This document shows positions 14,078-14,467 of a DNA stretch of 14,467 bases, one piece after another. Numbering within the stretch: the stretch's first letter is position 1; every line of letters begins with the position of its first letter. The DNA comes from Dehalococcoidia bacterium (GTDB lineage: Bacteria > Chloroflexota > Dehalococcoidia > Tepidiformales > Tepidiformaceae): NCBI GenBank assembly GCA_007126855.1, contig SLAK01000308.1:1-14467 (forward strand), read 5' to 3'. Both the position numbers and the translations under genes were made by a program. The notes under the pieces are model-generated. The model had not been told where the DNA came from. It ran no database searches and saw nothing but the letters and a program-made list of their open reading frames with translations.

Positions 14078-14227
14078 CCTTCGCATATTCGCTCCGCAGC
14101 GGTTGCATATAGGAGCTGATACGCTTTACTTGCAATAAGCAGGGCCAATGTCAGGCAAATCCGGCCGGCCCATTCGAACGTATCAACTTACCGGACGATC
14201 GAAAACCAATCCTTGGAGAACCGATAC

Positions 14228-14467
14228 ATGAAATCTGCTTACTGGGATAAGTGGTGGCGTACCCGTGCCACCCGGCGCCGTCTCCTCGCAGGCGGCGGCC
14301 TTACCGCTGCCGGCGCCGCCTCGTTCGCGCTCGTTGGTTGTGGTAACGACGACGATGACGACGACACCGTGGCACCCACGCCCGCCAATGGCGAGACGCC
14401 AACCCCGGCCAACGGCGACGGACCACAAACCGGCGGTACGCTGACTCAGGTCGCCGGACCCATTGGC
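14228..14467 (+). CDS. Tat-exported lipoprotein, probable ABC transporter substrate-binding protein (partial)
   Basis: Only the first 80 residues are in the window; the frame is open at the right edge. ATG 14228 has GGAG about 9 nt upstream. The signal region carries a twin-arginine motif (TRRRLL, residues 15-20), a hydrophobic Ala/Gly stretch and a lipobox LVGC (Cys38), so the protein should be exported folded and lipid-anchored. A run of six Asp (41-46) and two TPxPANG-type repeats form a flexible tether. The visible start of the mature domain, GPQTGGTLTQVAGPIG, resembles the N-terminal strand of extracellular solute-binding proteins of peptide/nickel transporters (SBP family 5), which often begin GGTL. 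The transporter call is inferred from this short stretch. The 162 bases before it hold no gene; TTGCAT at 14103 is a possible -35 without a clear -10. Confidence 0.7.
   Translation, partial: MKSAYWDKWWRTRATRRRLLAGGGLTAAGAASFALVGCGNDDDDDDTVAPTPANGETPTPANGDGPQTGGTLTQVAGPIG

Overview
This GC-rich window carries densely packed bacterial biosynthetic genes, with strong G/C bias at third codon positions, frequent GTG starts and many 1-4 nt overlaps. The gene content suggests a high-GC bacterium, perhaps of the Chloroflexota: a SigK-like ECF factor with an RskA-type anti-sigma, a Tat-exported lipoprotein solute-binding protein with a Thr/Pro linker, and a Bacillus-like thi operon order. That placement is inference only; there is no rRNA or marker gene to settle it.

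Left part (1-2934): the N-terminus of a lipoprotein, possibly an HtrA-like protease, runs off the left edge on the minus strand. It is divergent from an ECF sigma factor and a membrane anti-sigma factor with an HxxxCxxC zinc motif. A diacylglycerol/lipid kinase follows.

Middle part (2954-10478), all on the minus strand, in two transcription-ordered blocks. The queF-queD-queC-queE block makes preQ0 (QueD, QueE, QueC) and reduces it to preQ1 (QueF) for queuosine tRNA modification. Next comes a well conserved TPP riboswitch (8008-8099), then seven tightly coupled thiamine genes: thiD-thiE-thiO-thiS-thiG-tenI-tenA. They cover pyrimidine phosphorylation and salvage (ThiD, TenA), thiazole formation and aromatisation (ThiO, ThiS, ThiG, TenI) and coupling (ThiE). 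ThiC, ThiF, Dxs, the cysteine desulfurase and ThiL are not in the window. tenI carries an in-frame insertion made of a palindromic, partly duplicated repeat of the kind normally found between genes.

Right part (10725-14467), plus strand: one continuous reading frame joins a phosphatidylserine synthase (CDP-alcohol phosphatidyltransferase) to a phospholipid N-methyltransferase-like domain. It overlaps by 4 nt with a phosphatidylserine decarboxylase. The three activities form a path from CDP-diacylglycerol through PS to PE and then to methylated PE or PC, with the first and last steps on one polypeptide. folC (folylpolyglutamate/dihydrofolate synthase) follows. The window ends inside a Tat-lipoprotein that is probably the substrate-binding protein of an ABC transporter.

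The most unusual items are the PssA-methyltransferase fusion next to psd, the repeat insertion inside tenI, and two GTG-start genes (the lipid kinase and folC) that look leaderless. No intergenic gap exceeds about 250 nt. I saw no tRNA, rRNA, CRISPR array or insertion sequence.
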